A stretch of 64,000 bases of DNA from Methylopumilus sp026399645 (GTDB lineage Bacteria > Pseudomonadota > Gammaproteobacteria > Burkholderiales > Methylophilaceae). How positions within the stretch are numbered: position 1 is the first letter of the stretch; every line of letters starts with the position of its first letter. Shown one piece after another: positions 61,402 to 64,000 of this stretch. The stretch is from the NCBI RefSeq assembly GCF_965184065.1, contig NZ_OZ239098.1. One strand, 5' to 3'. The notes below the pieces were generated by a model, which was not told the origin of the DNA, did no database searches, and saw nothing but the letters and a program-made list of their open reading frames with translations. A program made the position numbers and the translations under genes.

Positions 61402-62156
61402 GGTGCTGAATTCGCTCTCCAAAGACCGTCAAGATAAAGCTTGTCTCTCAGGGTATCCATGGGCTGCCAAAAACCATCATGAACATAGGAAGCTAGCTCG
61501 CCATCTTTGGCTAATTTTTGGAGAGGATCTTTTTCTAGGATCGTCTTATCACCCTCAAGGTAATCAAAAATTGCAGGCGAAAATACAAAAAAACCACCAT
61601 TAATAAATGCTCCCCCACTACTAGGTTTTTCTGTAAAGTCGACAACTTTATTATCTTTAATATCCAAAACACCAAAACGTGCAGGAGGTAAAACTGCTGT
61701 TAGTGTTGCTTTTACATTTGTTTTTTTATGAAAGTTAATTAAGTTGTTCACATTAACATTAGAAAGTCCATCGCCATATGTTAAACAAAAACAATCTTCG
61801 TCTTTAACATAGTCATAAACTCTCTTCAGTCGACCGCCAGTCATTGTGTATTCGCCTGTGTCTACAAGAGTTACTTTCCATGGCTCAGCATTTTTTTGAT
61901 GAACTGTCATCTCATTATTTTTCATGTCAAATGTGACATCCGACATATGCAAAAAATAATTCGCAAAATACTCTTTAATCAAATAGCCTTTATAACCACA
62001 ACAGATAATAAAATCATTTACACCGTAATATGAGTAGATCTTTAAAATATGCCAGAGTATTGGCATATTACCGATTTGAATCATAGGCTTAGGTTTATTT
62101 TCTGTTTCTTCTGAAATTCTGGTGCCAAAACCGCCAGCTAAAATAACAGCTTTCAT
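61383..62156 (-). CDS. rfbF: Glucose-1-phosphate cytidylyltransferase
   Basis: A 257-residue nucleotidyltransferase that makes CDP-glucose from CTP and glucose-1-phosphate. AVILAGGFGTRISEETENKPKP is the family loop, with IQIGNMPILWHILKIYSYYG the RfbF-specific segment, FCLTYGDGLSNVNV the metal site, and FINGGFFVFSPAIFDYL the sugar site. It opens the rfbFGH chain and overlaps the ABC exporter stop by 4 bases. Confidence 0.96.
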   Translation of the reverse strand: MKAVILAGGFGTRISEETENKPKPMIQIGNMPILWHILKIYSYYGVNDFIICCGYKGYLIKEYFANYFLHMSDVTFDMKNNEMTVHQKNAEPWKVTLVDTGEYTMTGGRLKRVYDYVKDEDCFCLTYGDGLSNVNVNNLINFHKKTNVKATLTAVLPPARFGVLDIKDNKVVDFTEKPSSGGAFINGGFFVFSPAIFDYLEGDKTILEKDPLQKLAKDGELASYVHDGFWQPMDTLRDKLYLDGLWRANSAPWKIWQ

Positions 62157-63934
62157 TGTCTCTCCTTCAACCCTTTAGTTAACTGGGCATAGTTATACTT
62201 TTTAAATATTTTCCCATCTTTTAATTCTATGATTTGGTCACAATTTTTTAACGTACCAATTCTATGTGCCACAATTAAAATCGTTAAATCAGAACTTAAT
62301 TTATTAATTGCGGACATTACAGAGTTTTCTGTCACAGAATCTAATGCGCTCGTTGCCTCATCAAAAATAATTAATCTTGGTTTTCTATATAATGCCCTAG
62401 CAATACCAATCCTTTGCCTTTCACCCCCAGAAAGTTTAATACCTCTCTCTCCAATATTCGTATCTAAGCCATGTGATAACCGACTAACCAAATCAGATAA
62501 CTGAGCCTGCTTAATAACATTTTTAATTAAATTGGCATCTATAGATTCTATTGGGAATCCTAATGCAATGTTCTCCTTAATTGTTGCATCTGCTATGTAG
62601 ATATTCTGTGGTACATGTGAAATATTTTTTTGCCATTTGTATGCATTAGACTCATTTATTTTTTGACTATCAATAAACATTTCTCCTGACTTTGGTAACA
62701 ATAGAGCCATGATAAGATCAACCAGGGTGCTTTTTCCGCAGCCGGTTTTGCCAATAATCCCAATTCTTGAGCCTTTTTTAATAATTAAATCAATTCGATC
62801 AAGAACCACCGGTGAATTGCCGGCGTATGCAAAAATAACTTTTTTAAGCTCAATAAAATTATTAAATAAAAGTGGCTTTAATTTTGATTGTTTTTTAAAA
62901 AATTTTGGTTCTGGCTGCTCCAGCAATAACAAAACATCGTCAAGAGTATTAATTCCTGATTGTATATTTGTCCATGAAATATAAAGTTGCTGAAGGACTG
63001 GCAATATTTTTTGTGCACCAATAGCAAGCGTTCCTAGAATTGGAATCGCGCTACTAAAGCTTTTATCGAGCATACTCAACCGATAAGCTATTATAATAAT
63101 GAAGATTGTCCCGAAGCTTTCAATAACCAGCCTTGGACTACTCCCAATAAAAACGCTGCTTGCTTGAGCGCCCCTAAGTTTAATATCTGTTTTTTTATAA
63201 ATATCACAATAGATCGACTGAGTACCATCAATCAAAACGTCTCTTATTGAACCCAGTCCCTCCTGAATAGACTTGATTGAATCGTTCAAAGAGGATGCCA
63301 TAACGTGGCTATTAAATTGAAGCTTCTTGTTTGTAAGGTATGCAACAAAAAAATAAAAAGAAGCAAATAAGAGCGCAGAAAGAATAGTAGCTTCAAGATT
63401 GACCATAGCCAGCGCAATTAGCATAAACACCAATAATGTAAAATAACTAATTAGATTTGCAAACGGCATAATTATTTGGCTAATAATATTATTTGCTTTG
63501 CTAGACATAGTGCTAATTATTTCACTGCTATTTTTATTGATATGGAAGCTATATGGCTGATGTAAAGTTAGCTCGTAAACTCTGCAGCTCAAATCAGATC
63601 CCAACGAATATGAAAATTTCGTACTAAACCATATTAAAAATAATCTAAGAAAACCACTTAATAATACAGACAAACCAAACAAAATTGAAAAAAACAAAAG
63701 AATTTTTTCTGTGCCAAAATAAAAAAAGTTTTCATAAATATAATTAAAAACCTTATTTTTTATTAAATATTCTGGATTAGCTAAAACAGACAAAAAAGGT
63801 AAAACAAGGCCTATACTAATAAGCTCTGATAAGGATGCAATTAGAGATAAAAAAATTAAAAATACAAAACTTTTCTTTTTTTTATGCCCAATACATTTCC
63901 AAAGTCTAATAAATAAATTAAATTTACTCGACAT
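62153..63934 (-). CDS. ABC exporter (fused permease-ATPase), probable lipid-linked oligosaccharide flippase
   Basis: A 593-residue half-transporter: about six membrane helices in residues 20-320 (FVFLIFLSLIASLSELISIG, LVFMLIALAMVNLEATILSA), then the ATPase with Walker A GKTGCGKST, signature LSGGERQRIGIA, Walker B LIIFDEATSALDS and switch IVAHR. The N-terminus (ELISIGLVLPFLSVL) resembles PglK/MsbA-type exporters that flip undecaprenyl-linked glycans or lipids. No Wzx is in the window, so it may be the flippase of this locus. Start ATG 63934 overlaps the preceding ManC-like stop by 11 bases. Confidence 0.87.
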   Translation of the reverse strand: MSSKFNLFIRLWKCIGHKKKKSFVFLIFLSLIASLSELISIGLVLPFLSVLANPEYLIKNKVFNYIYENFFYFGTEKILLFFSILFGLSVLLSGFLRLFLIWFSTKFSYSLGSDLSCRVYELTLHQPYSFHINKNSSEIISTMSSKANNIISQIIMPFANLISYFTLLVFMLIALAMVNLEATILSALLFASFYFFVAYLTNKKLQFNSHVMASSLNDSIKSIQEGLGSIRDVLIDGTQSIYCDIYKKTDIKLRGAQASSVFIGSSPRLVIESFGTIFIIIIAYRLSMLDKSFSSAIPILGTLAIGAQKILPVLQQLYISWTNIQSGINTLDDVLLLLEQPEPKFFKKQSKLKPLLFNNFIELKKVIFAYAGNSPVVLDRIDLIIKKGSRIGIIGKTGCGKSTLVDLIMALLLPKSGEMFIDSQKINESNAYKWQKNISHVPQNIYIADATIKENIALGFPIESIDANLIKNVIKQAQLSDLVSRLSHGLDTNIGERGIKLSGGERQRIGIARALYRKPRLIIFDEATSALDSVTENSVMSAINKLSSDLTILIVAHRIGTLKNCDQIIELKDGKIFKKYNYAQLTKGLKERQ

Positions 63935-64000
63935 GAGAATTTACTTCCCGCCCGTATATATCTTCAAACCTCTCAATATCGTCCTCACCAAGATATTGCC
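63924..64000 (-). CDS. C-terminal end of a ManC/AlgA-like type II mannose-6-phosphate isomerase or cupin (partial)
   Basis: The frame entering from the window edge reads QYLGEDDIERFEDIYGREVN and then SHVE to a TAA at 63926-63924. The GEDDI-x-R-x-ED-x-YGR ending is typical of the cupin isomerase domain of ManC/AlgA bifunctional enzymes, and of lone cupins derived from it. Such an enzyme would supply GDP-mannose, consistent with a GDP-sugar branch in the locus. Only 24 residues are visible. Confidence 0.55.
   Translation of the reverse strand, partial: QYLGEDDIERFEDIYGREVNSHVE

Noticed and set aside
33632..64000. Mobile element or prophage as the carrier of the sugar locus
   Set aside because: No transposase, integrase, direct repeats or inverted terminal repeats were seen at the left border. 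The right border is outside the window. Horizontal gain of cassettes is likely for such loci but not shown here.

Overview
The window reads as a low-GC, gene-dense betaproteobacterial chromosome. The housekeeping order (hisS-ispG-rlmN-ndk, hfq-hflX-hflK-hflC-DUF2065-hisZ-purA, 4.5S RNA-dnaX-ybaB-recR, mtaD-like-ubiG-gph) is typical of Betaproteobacteria. The AT-rich bases, tiny intergenic gaps and loss of accessory genes such as pilW and rodZ suggest a streamlined Methylophilales-type methylotroph (OM43 or Ca. Methylopumilus-like). That placement is inferred from gene order and composition, not from a marker tree. No stretch above 300 bases lacks a gene, and no insertion sequence, prophage, integrase or CRISPR array was seen.

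Layout. 1-5.8 kb: start of a probable class I fumarase, aconitase B, a stand-alone LON-domain protein, tRNA-Ser(GGA), an NAD-dependent aldehyde dehydrogenase with its terminator, and a DUF779 partner. 5.8-8.5 kb: 4.5S SRP RNA, dnaX with an A10 slippery tract, ybaB and recR. 8.5-22.7 kb (minus strand): gph, ubiG, a TRZ/ATZ deaminase, purA, hisZ, DUF2065, hflC, hflK, hflX, hfq, gltX, rimO, a ZIP metal transporter, pgeF and rluD. 22.7-32.5 kb: bamD (plus), then der, bamB, a YfgM-like protein, two orphan Opp/Dpp-type ATPases, hisS, ispG, rlmN and ndk. 32.6-33.5 kb: trhO.

33.6-64 kb is one minus-strand surface-polysaccharide locus of 31 complete genes plus a truncated ManC-like gene at the edge. 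Genes overlap or nearly touch throughout. In transcription order it holds: a flippase-like ABC exporter; rfbF-rfbG-rfbH (CDP-4-keto-3,6-dideoxyglucose type chemistry); a GNAT-aminotransferase fusion; a split transketolase; a GT2; an SDR; a ColD-like His-for-Lys DegT enzyme; an unusual module of GDPD-like, HAD, paralogous nucleotidyltransferase, cupin, second nucleotidyltransferase and C-methyltransferase; an unknown protein; a UDP-sugar dehydrogenase; SDR, cupin, C-methyltransferase and SDR; a polytopic membrane protein (Wzy candidate); a GT10-like fucosyltransferase; an unknown probable transferase; two GT4 enzymes; a UDP-L-QuiNAc/UDP-L-FucNAc cassette; and the initiating sugar-phosphate transferase. 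Together these would build an undecaprenyl-linked repeat unit with several unusual sugars, probably including branched or C-methylated deoxysugars.

The most original material is inside this locus: the NTase-cupin-NTase-HAD-GDPD module, the split transketolase beside rfbFGH, the two His-for-Lys DegT enzymes, and the GNAT-DegT fusion. Outside it, the dnaX A10 tract is the best small-scale signal.
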